DNA of 8,134 bases from Clostridia bacterium (GTDB lineage Bacteria; Bacillota; Clostridia; Oscillospirales; CAG-272). The notes below the pieces were generated by a model. The model ran no database searches, was not told the origin of the DNA, and was given only the letters and a program-made list of their open reading frames with translations. The stretch spans positions 1 through 8,134 of the forward strand of contig JAFNZX010000029.1 in the NCBI GenBank assembly GCA_017382615.1, in the 5' to 3' direction. The position numbers and the translations under genes were made by a program. This document shows positions 1 through 6,019 of the stretch, piece by piece; positions within the stretch are counted from its first letter, which is position 1, and each line of letters starts with the position of its first letter.

Positions 1-584
1 GGGTTGCCCGCAACGGTCATGCGTAAGATCGGTTCGTCATGGGCAAGCTCGGCAATCATGTCACGTACGCGGCAGAGCAGCGCGTCTTGCATGCCCGTCA
101 GCGTTTCGGGACGTTGCACGGTGGATTGTATGCGGCTGATGACGTCCGCGCCAAACGAGGCTTGTGGGTTGAGCGCGGAGGTCGTGGCAAGCACCTTGCC
201 GCCTTTAAGATCAACCAGGGCGGCAGCCAAGGTGGTCGTGCCTACGTCCAGCGCAATGCCCAAGCCGCTTTGCGCGGTTACGGTCTTCGCGACTGTATCA
301 AATGCGGTCAGCCCTTCGCCCTTTTGCTCGGGCAGGACGATGACAGCACCGCTGCAGCCCCAGGTGCGGCAGGCAAGCACGCAGCCGTCCTTGTCGGGCT
401 GTGCCAAGCGGGTACATTCGGGATTTTCGTATAAGTAGCCGCCCGCAAGCTGCACGCGGCACTTGCCGCAAGTGCCCCTGCCGCCGCAATCGGCGTGCAC
501 AAGGTAGCCTGCGCGGGCAAGGTATTCTGCTAAATTCTGTCCGACGGCGGAAGAGCCCAGTCGGATTCTCGTGGGTTTACTCAT
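1..584 (-). CDS. RACo-type corrinoid activation protein, 2Fe-2S plus ASKHA domain (3' end beyond window)
   Basis: This is the N-terminal ~194 residues of an ATP-dependent reductive activator, the family that returns accidentally oxidised Co(II) corrinoid to Co(I) in methyltransferase systems. Residues 1-85 form a plant-type 2Fe-2S ferredoxin domain with C33, C39, C42 (CGGRGTCGKC) and C72 (ACRT). The ASKHA domain starts near residue 107 with the phosphate-binding loop DVGTTT at 113-118. It continues with NPQASFGADVISRI, typical of DUF4445/RACo proteins, and the frame runs off the window at TVAGN. The linker between the two domains is only about 30 residues, so the middle domain of characterised RACo seems absent. 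The ATG at 584 overlaps the stop of the upstream gene as ATGA, with AAAGAG about 10 bases before it. The family is clear; that it serves the corrinoid protein of this operon is inferred from context. Confidence 0.92.
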   Translation of the reverse strand, partial: MSKPTRIRLGSSAVGQNLAEYLARAGYLVHADCGGRGTCGKCRVQLAGGYLYENPECTRLAQPDKDGCVLACRTWGCSGAVIVLPEQKGEGLTAFDTVAKTVTAQSGLGIALDVGTTTLAAALVDLKGGKVLATTSALNPQASFGADVISRIQSTVQRPETLTGMQDALLCRVRDMIAELAHDEPILRMTVAGN

Positions 585-1699
585 AGCTTGATCTCTTTGA
601 TTTTTTCGGCGTAGTATTGCACCAGCTCAAACTTGGTGCCGGGCATGAGTCTGTGGTCGGGGCAGGGGATAAAGCCACCAAGCGCGCTCAGGCGTGTCAG
701 ACGCTCCAGCTCGCGGTCAACCGCTGCCTTGTCAAGGCGCAAAACGGTCTTATCCATCCCGCCCACGCCCAGCATGCCCTTGCCGTATTTTTGGCGCGCA
801 GCCTCAAATTGGTCGCCCCACGTACCGATCTCAATGGGGAACATGACGTTAACACCGTTTTCAAACCACGTGGGCAGCAGCTTGTCGGTCACGCCGTCGC
901 AGTCAAGGGAAATGATGTCAATGCCGTAAGCGTGGCAAAGGTCGTTTCTTTTTTTGTAGTGCTTGGCGCACAGCTCGTCGAAAATCACTGGTGAGAGCAG
1001 AGGGCCGGAGTTAAAGCAAATATCCTCCCAGTAGTGCGCAAAGTCAAATTTCGCACCGGTTTTGAGAATCTCCTCGACGCACTTGTACTGCATATCCGCA
1101 TATGCGTCCACCACGTCGGCAAACAAGTCCTCGTCCTCGTCGTAAAGCAGATAGCTCATGCCCACGACAGAAACCATGGAGCGAATGTCGCCCAGCACCG
1201 AGCCCAGGTGCAGACCGATGGGCACGTCGGGATCGCGGGTTTCGTTGAAGTGCTTGAAATATTCGTAGTTGACGCGCGAGGGATCAAACTGCATTTTGGG
1301 GCGGTAAAGCGTCTGGAACGCCGCTCTGTCCTTGAGCAGGTAATCGTCCTCTGAGGGAATGGAGGTCACACCGGGGCGAATACGCTCGATCATACCCGAG
1401 GGGCTTTGCACGCGCTGCGTGCCGTCGGGCAGAACCTCGAGCACCTTATGCTCAAAGGTGGGGAGAAGATTGTTGTACGCGCCTGCCGTGCGATACCAGT
1501 TGAAGTCCCAGCCGATCAGGCGGTCAAGCGCAGCGTCCGCTTCGCCGCCGTCATACCAGGAGTCGGCAAGCGATTGGGGGATCTTACCCTCTGCAGCCCA
1601 TTCCTGCAAAAGCTCGGGCCAGTAGCCAAAGTGCACCGCAGGCATGCGGTCTACGGGCTTGAAGTGTAAAATATTCATGGCGCGTTCGCGGTTAGTCAT
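581..1699 (-). CDS. Uroporphyrinogen-decarboxylase-fold corrinoid methyltransferase paralogue 2 (D-x-D-G type)
   Basis: A 372-residue member of the URO-D/MtaA superfamily, full length for the family. The N-terminus (NRERAMNILHFKPVDRMP) is the usual opening of methyltransferase members. True HemE has an RQAGR substrate motif that is absent here. Conserved blocks are EDICFNSGPLLSP (225-237), DCDG at 266-269 where MtaA enzymes carry the H-x-C zinc ligands, a VMFPIE strand at 285-290, and PCPDHRLMP at 345-353 in place of the C-terminal GC-IPP. The shared acidic, Asp and His positions could form a different metal or substrate site. It starts with ATG at 1699 inside an ATGA overlap with the previous gene, with AAGGAG 7 bases upstream, and it overlaps the activator gene the same way. 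The likely role is methyl transfer from an unidentified donor to the neighbouring corrinoid protein. Family is certain, reaction inferred. Confidence 0.85.
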   Translation of the reverse strand: MTNRERAMNILHFKPVDRMPAVHFGYWPELLQEWAAEGKIPQSLADSWYDGGEADAALDRLIGWDFNWYRTAGAYNNLLPTFEHKVLEVLPDGTQRVQSPSGMIERIRPGVTSIPSEDDYLLKDRAAFQTLYRPKMQFDPSRVNYEYFKHFNETRDPDVPIGLHLGSVLGDIRSMVSVVGMSYLLYDEDEDLFADVVDAYADMQYKCVEEILKTGAKFDFAHYWEDICFNSGPLLSPVIFDELCAKHYKKRNDLCHAYGIDIISLDCDGVTDKLLPTWFENGVNVMFPIEIGTWGDQFEAARQKYGKGMLGVGGMDKTVLRLDKAAVDRELERLTRLSALGGFIPCPDHRLMPGTKFELVQYYAEKIKEIKL

Positions 1700-2760
1700 G
1701 CCTTGCTCCTTTCTGCCGTGTCAAATACGGGGCAGGGGGTGATATTGCTGCCTTGGTGTGTGATCTTGGCGGCGTATTCGTGTAATAAAGCCACGTAGGC
1801 TTTGTAATTTTCCATAGAAACGTCGGGTGGTGTTTGGTGATCAACCGAGGCGATGACCTTACCGCGCTGCATGCTGGGGAGAATGCGCTCAAATTCCGCA
1901 CGCATGGCTGACTCTCCGTGCTTCATGCACATCTTGTCAAAGTGACCGAGGAAAGACATCTGCGGCTGCTTGTCAAGATAGGTGGAAACGTCCACGCCTG
2001 CCTGCCTTTCCAGGGGGAACATGCCGTCCGCGCCAACAGAGGCGTACCAATCCACCGCCATGGTGATATCTCCATCTGAATCGATGAATACGGGAATGCC
2101 GTGCTTGTGGATGACGGGAATGACCTTGCGGTAAAAGGGGGCTAAAAATTCGTCAAAGCACTCTTTGCTGATCATGGGGCCGGAATTGTAGCTCATATCC
2201 TCGGCAAAGCTCATAAAATCAAAGTGGAAGCGCGAGAACACGTAGTCGAACAGCTCTACCAGCCAGTCCGCGTACGCCTGGCACATTTCTTTATAAAGCT
2301 CGGGATAGTCGTAAAAGCTGTAAAGGTGGTTTTCAATGCCGAACAGCACGCGCGGGTACCAGAAAAAGCCCTCGACGGTAAAGAAATGCAGCGTGTCGCC
2401 GCGCTCGTGCGTGCGCTGCAGCCAATCGAAATGCGACTGGGGGATCACGGTGCGCACGTCGGGGAACAGGGTGGGTTTGATGCGTGCCCAGTCCTCCTCG
2501 TCCTCCATGCAGCCCACACCCGAGCCGGGAATGACTACAGGGCTTGCGGGGGTAAAGTAGGAAACGCCCGTCTGCAAGCATTTGTCAAGTCCAAAATAAT
2601 CTTGTATTGCCTCCACGCCCGCGCAATCCGCGGGCAACCCCTCGCCATACCAGCGTCCCAGTGTCAGATGCCACCAGGGTGCCCATTCGATTGCGGGCAT
2701 GCGGTCAACGCACTGCCCTGAAAGATAACGCGCAAAGCGTTCGGATGCTGTCAGCTTCAT
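1696..2760 (-). CDS. Uroporphyrinogen-decarboxylase-fold corrinoid methyltransferase paralogue 1 (D-x-D-G type)
   Basis: A 354-residue URO-D-superfamily protein, paralogous to the gene just downstream. Both share the N-terminal R(F/A)-(x)-DRMPA opening, an EDMSYNSGPMIS block (here 187-198), a D-x-D-G motif (DSDGD, 227-231), a GMFPLE strand (246-251) and a C-terminal D-H pair (VDHQTPPD, 306-313). It therefore lacks the H-x-C...C zinc site of classical MtaA/MtbA methyltransferases. A tail of about 25 residues (HQGSNITPCPVF...) follows the last predicted helix. Its start is well fixed: ATG at 2760, AAGGAG 5-6 bases upstream, ATGA overlap with the stop of the preceding gene. Two such paralogues side by side could act as a pair or on two donors. 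The methyl donor cannot be read from sequence. It is not expected to be a haem-pathway decarboxylase, because the HemE signature is missing and all neighbours are corrinoid proteins. Confidence 0.85.
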   Translation of the reverse strand: MKLTASERFARYLSGQCVDRMPAIEWAPWWHLTLGRWYGEGLPADCAGVEAIQDYFGLDKCLQTGVSYFTPASPVVIPGSGVGCMEDEEDWARIKPTLFPDVRTVIPQSHFDWLQRTHERGDTLHFFTVEGFFWYPRVLFGIENHLYSFYDYPELYKEMCQAYADWLVELFDYVFSRFHFDFMSFAEDMSYNSGPMISKECFDEFLAPFYRKVIPVIHKHGIPVFIDSDGDITMAVDWYASVGADGMFPLERQAGVDVSTYLDKQPQMSFLGHFDKMCMKHGESAMRAEFERILPSMQRGKVIASVDHQTPPDVSMENYKAYVALLHEYAAKITHQGSNITPCPVFDTAERSKA

Positions 2761-3755
2761 ATCTGCTCCTTTGCTGCCGCGAAAAAGGCGTCAATGTTCT
2801 CCCATTTTGCCGCGGGCGGAATGTCACATCCCGAGGAAAGCACAAAGTTTTGGTAGGATTCGCACGCGCGGCGCAGATCAAGCACTGCTGTGCGCATACT
2901 GTCCGGTGTGCCGTGCAAAAATTGGGCTACGGGGGAAACGTTTCCGCAAACGGGTCTGTCGGGGGGCATTTTTTCAAGCATTGTCACAAGCTCCACTGCG
3001 TCGCCAAAGTGGTAAGCAGCCGCACCGTTGGCGTACAGAGAGTCGGTCATATGTGCAATATTGGGGCCGCAATTGTGGTAGATAACGATAAAGGAGTCAT
3101 CCTGCACCGCGTCAATGATCGCCTTGACGTAAGGTGCGGAAAACTCTTGCTCCTGTGCGGGGGAGAGCAGCCCTGCCAAGGGCTCAGCCATGACGATGCC
3201 GTCAATCCCCGCCTCCTTGTATGCTTGCGCGTAAGAGATCAGAAAAGGCGTGACCTTATCCAGCACGGCGGTGATGAAATCGGGGTCTGCAATGCAAGCC
3301 ATGAGTGCTTCGGTGACGTCCATGAGTCTGCCCGCAAGCGAAAAAGGACCGATAATGCCTGCCAGCACGGGGCGGTCTTGGATCTGCGCCTTGGCATCGG
3401 CTGCCGCCTTGACGTACATTGCGGTGCGCCCTGCACCCACAGGGGGAATCTCCAGGGCGTTTGCCTCGTCCTCGTCGGACACAAGAATATCGGTTACGGT
3501 GGGCACCTCGTGGCGGGAGGCAATGATTTTGCAGCCAAACGCCTCGGCTTCCACGGAAAGATCCATCATGCAAACGGCTGCGGCAGCAGGCATGCGCTGT
3601 GCTGCTGCCAAAATCCCCTCGGTCTGCTTTGCTGCATCGTGCGTAATTTCGTAAACGTCAGCACCTGTCAGTTGACCCGAGGGGAAGGATAATAGAGGAA
3701 GCGGGCGGCGGCTTTGCGCAAGCTCTTCCGCCCATGCTTTCATGTTGTATCTCAT
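2757..3755 (-). CDS. MtaA/CmuA-like zinc-dependent corrinoid methyltransferase
   Basis: A 332-residue URO-D-superfamily protein of the MtaA/MtbA branch. The zinc site of that branch is visible: H227-x-C229 in IYHNCG, and C310 in SSGCDIPP, followed by ENI near the C-terminus as in MtaA. Other family blocks are IIGPFSLAGRLM (134-145) and the AEPLAGLLSP loop (190-199). In characterised relatives zinc activates a thiol that accepts the methyl group from methyl-cobalamin. Here it is either the second methyltransferase of the pathway or a donor-side enzyme for a thiol-type substrate. The gene lies 6 bases after the corrinoid protein gene. The ATG at 3755 has no clear Shine-Dalgarno site; an internal ATG at 3743 (MKAWAEEL) has a weak GAGA before it and is a real alternative start. 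The protein ends with an ATGA overlap into the next gene. Confidence 0.88.
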   Translation of the reverse strand: MRYNMKAWAEELAQSRRPLPLLSFPSGQLTGADVYEITHDAAKQTEGILAAAQRMPAAAAVCMMDLSVEAEAFGCKIIASRHEVPTVTDILVSDEDEANALEIPPVGAGRTAMYVKAAADAKAQIQDRPVLAGIIGPFSLAGRLMDVTEALMACIADPDFITAVLDKVTPFLISYAQAYKEAGIDGIVMAEPLAGLLSPAQEQEFSAPYVKAIIDAVQDDSFIVIYHNCGPNIAHMTDSLYANGAAAYHFGDAVELVTMLEKMPPDRPVCGNVSPVAQFLHGTPDSMRTAVLDLRRACESYQNFVLSSGCDIPPAAKWENIDAFFAAAKEQI

Positions 3756-3761
3756 ATAGAT

Positions 3762-4412
3762 TTAAGCGCGCATTTCGCGAATGAGTCTGACTGCCTCGCG
3801 TGCAGCGGATGCTGCGTCCAGCGTGTAGCAGTCTGCACCGATCTCGTCGGCAAAGGCTTGGGTGACGGGTGCGCCGCCAACCATCACGCGCACCTGATCG
3901 CGCAAGCCCGCTTCCTTCAGCGCGTCAATGACGTCCTTTTGTCCGTGCATGGTGGTGGTCAGCAGAGCGGAAAGGCAGACTAACTGCACGTCGTTGTTTT
4001 TCACGGTATCCACAATGACCTGCGCGTCCACGTCCACGCCAAGGTCAATGCATGCAATGCCCTGACCCTCGATCATCATCTTGACGAGGTTCTTTCCGAT
4101 ATCGTGCATGTCGCCCTTGACCGTGCAAATGACAGCCGTTCCGAGCGGCTCAACGCCTGCGCCTGCCAGAGCGGGCTTTAAGATCTTGAGCCCTGCATTC
4201 ATAGCGCGTGCGGCAACCAATACCTCGGGCACGAACACCTGGTTTTCACGGAACTTGTCGCCAATGACGTTCATGCCGACGACGAGCGCGTCGTTGAGAA
4301 TGATCTCGGGCGCTACGCCCTCTGCCAGTGCCTGTTCGACCAAGGCAGCAACGTCCTTTGCTTTGCCGCGCTGCAGCTTTTCGGAAATTTCGTTTAAAAG
4401 AATAGTGCTCAT
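3762..4412 (-). CDS. Methyltransferase corrinoid (cobalamin-binding) protein, MtaC/MtbC/MtvC-like
   Basis: A 216-residue methyl carrier of the system, close to the usual ~210-220 residues. Residues 1-85 are the helical cap domain (B12-binding 2, with NALVVGMNVIGDKF-like helix and VFVPEVL). Residues ~92-210 are the Rossmann-type cobalamin domain. The D-x-H-x-x-G motif is intact (DMHDIG: D101, H103, G106). H103 would be the lower axial cobalt ligand. The later SALLTTTM and GGAPV loops that hold the nucleotide tail are also present. The start chosen is ATG 4412, since AAGGAG at 4422-4427 then has a 9-base spacing; an ATG at 4418 is only 3 bases from it. It sits between a surface protein gene and three methyltransferase-fold genes and would shuttle methyl groups between them in the cytoplasm. 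Its substrate cannot be deduced from the carrier. Confidence 0.93.
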   Translation of the reverse strand: MSTILLNEISEKLQRGKAKDVAALVEQALAEGVAPEIILNDALVVGMNVIGDKFRENQVFVPEVLVAARAMNAGLKILKPALAGAGVEPLGTAVICTVKGDMHDIGKNLVKMMIEGQGIACIDLGVDVDAQVIVDTVKNNDVQLVCLSALLTTTMHGQKDVIDALKEAGLRDQVRVMVGGAPVTQAFADEIGADCYTLDAASAAREAVRLIREMRA

Positions 4413-4429
4413 GATCATCTTCTCCTTGT

Positions 4430-6001
4430 TTACGCCTGCTCTTTAGGCTTTCTGAAAATAAAAATAAATACGATGACTGCCATGCACGCAAGAATGCACA
4501 GAGGGGGAATGAGGCCGCGAATGCCGCTTTCCTCTTCGGGCTCGGTGGTTTGTTCTTCAACGGGCTTGGTCGTGGTTGCCGTTGTCGTTGCAGGTTTGGT
4601 TACCTGTGGTGTAGTCTGTACGGGGATGGGCTTGGTGGAGAATTGGTAAATGGCGTTGGATATCCACTGTCCGGTGGTAAAATCGCGTCCGCGAATCAGT
4701 ATGCCGTCCTCGTAAACGGTCACGTAATAGCCTTGGCTGCCTGCCACCTCGTAGCCTGCACCGTTCTGGTCATCCCACAGATGCGCAACGCCTGCTGTGT
4801 TGAAGACAGCTGAGCCGCCGGAAAGGTAAGTGAAGGTGCGGTCTGCTTGCAGCGCGTATTGCGTGTGTCCCGTAAACAGAAAAACGTTTTCATGGGGCTT
4901 GAAAACCTCTTTGAGCTCTGCGTGGTTTTGGACGTTACCGTAGCCCTGTGCGCTCAGGCTGCCCGATACCGTGTTGGGTAAGGGCTCGTGCATGAATACC
5001 AGCACGGGCTCATAGGCGTCCGCGCGGGTAAGCACGCCCGAAAGCCAGTCGAGCTGCTCCTTGGAATAGACTGCGTTGCCGTTCTCGTAAGAGTCAGCAC
5101 CGATAAAAACCATGGTTGCGCCGCCCAGCTGATAGGAATAATAGGGCGTATCCACCTTTGTGCCAAAGGGATGCCCGGCATACTTCAAAAACAGCTGCAG
5201 GTTATCTGCGTGCTTGGCAGGGTCGTAGGCGTACGTGCCCTTGGTCAGATAGCAGCGGTCGCCCGCACCCAGATACATGGGGGGCACGCCTTGCGCTTTT
5301 TCGTAAAGCTGCTTGAGTGCCAGGTAGTATTCCTCTTCGGCTGCCTCCACGGCATCACCCACCACAATCATGCCTGCAGCGCCCGGCGCGTTCTTTTTTA
5401 CGTCACTGAGCATGGCGCTAAAGTGCTTTTCGGCGGTCTTTCCGCTGCCGATGTGCAGATCCGCCACCACAATCAGCTCGCAAAGCAGCTTGCCCATCTG
5501 CATAGGGGTATAGCCCTCTATTGCAATCTTGTAGGGGGAAGTGCACGCAACGCCCTGCTCGCTGTAGGTATAGAGCAGCATGCAGGCGGCGTCGGCGGGA
5601 ATCTTGGGAGCTTCAACGGTATTGACCGAGTTGTTGCTGCCGGTGATGACGCCCTCGATCAATGGGGTGTGATTTTTTAAAAGTGTGCCGCTTGCATCGC
5701 CCCAGTAAAGGGCAAAGGTTGTCGCGTTGCTTTGCTCCGGCACTTCGAAGAATAGCGTGCCCGAGGCGTAGCCGTCATGCAGATTGATGAACTGAAAGCT
5801 CGCCTTCACGGGGGAAGTCGCGGGTTGCGGTGTTGCCCCCGTATCTGCGGCAGTGCTCTGCTCTGCGGTGCTCTGCTCTGCAGAGATTTGCTCTGCGGTG
5901 CTCTGCTCTGCGGAGGTTTGCTCACTCGCAGCGCTTATGATGGTATTGCACGTGCCAAGTAGCAGGCAAATGCATAAAAGTAAGGTAAGTGCTCTTTTCA
6001 T
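4430..6001 (-). CDS. Exported, membrane-anchored metallophosphoesterase-fold protein with altered active site
   Basis: A 523-residue surface protein. Order: Sec signal peptide (1-24, MKRALTLLLCICLLLG core); an AEQST-type repeat region (26-51); a beta-rich domain (~65-163), possibly a sandwich like those before purple-acid-phosphatase-type enzymes; a calcineurin-like phosphoesterase domain (~174-450); a Thr/Pro/Glu linker (456-492); and a transmembrane helix (~497-516) followed by RKPKEQA, a C-terminal membrane anchor. Phosphoesterase motifs are DLH (181-183), GD (215-216), MHEP (H338) and GHT (378-380). Where GNHD is expected there is GAGD (245-248), and GHTH reads GHTQ. Several metal or catalytic residues are thus changed, and activity may be altered or lost. 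GAGG lies ~8 bases before the ATG, and the gap from the previous gene is 18 bases. The exported location contrasts with its cytoplasmic operon partners. Fold is confident; substrate unknown. Confidence 0.87.
   Translation of the reverse strand: MKRALTLLLCICLLLGTCNTIISAASEQTSAEQSTAEQISAEQSTAEQSTAADTGATPQPATSPVKASFQFINLHDGYASGTLFFEVPEQSNATTFALYWGDASGTLLKNHTPLIEGVITGSNNSVNTVEAPKIPADAACMLLYTYSEQGVACTSPYKIAIEGYTPMQMGKLLCELIVVADLHIGSGKTAEKHFSAMLSDVKKNAPGAAGMIVVGDAVEAAEEEYYLALKQLYEKAQGVPPMYLGAGDRCYLTKGTYAYDPAKHADNLQLFLKYAGHPFGTKVDTPYYSYQLGGATMVFIGADSYENGNAVYSKEQLDWLSGVLTRADAYEPVLVFMHEPLPNTVSGSLSAQGYGNVQNHAELKEVFKPHENVFLFTGHTQYALQADRTFTYLSGGSAVFNTAGVAHLWDDQNGAGYEVAGSQGYYVTVYEDGILIRGRDFTTGQWISNAIYQFSTKPIPVQTTPQVTKPATTTATTTKPVEEQTTEPEEESGIRGLIPPLCILACMAVIVFIFIFRKPKEQA
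5852..5926 (-). repeat. 15-base tandem repeat, about five units, in the surface protein gene
   Basis: Five in-frame units of 15 bases, consensus GCAGAGCAGAGCACC on the coding strand, encode the AEQST/AEQIS/SEQTS pentapeptides at residues 26-50 of the metallophosphoesterase-fold protein, directly after the signal peptide. The unit length is a multiple of three, so gain or loss of units would change the length of the N-terminal spacer without a frameshift. Units differ by a few bases (one ATC TCT, one ACC TCC), so the array is not perfectly homogeneous. Confidence 0.85.
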
Positions 6002-6019
6002 GTAAAAAATCCTCGCGGT

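Noticed and set aside
2607..3692. Long plus-strand open frame of 361 codons
   Set aside because: It is antisense to the MtaA-like gene, whose motifs are intact. Its translation is Cys/His/Gly-rich without a recognisable domain, and no ribosome binding site or promoter was seen.
581..3755. Haem-pathway uroporphyrinogen decarboxylase (HemE) reading for the three URO-D-fold genes
   Set aside because: None has the RQAGR-type N-terminal motif of HemE, one has the H-x-C...C methyltransferase zinc site, and they are coupled to a corrinoid protein and its activator.
4988..5680. Plus-strand open frame of 230 codons
   Set aside because: It lies wholly inside the metallophosphoesterase-fold gene on the other strand and shows no domain; it is a shadow frame of a GC-rich gene.
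5852..5926. CRISPR-like repeat array
   Set aside because: Units are directly adjacent without spacers and encode in-frame pentapeptides of a real gene.
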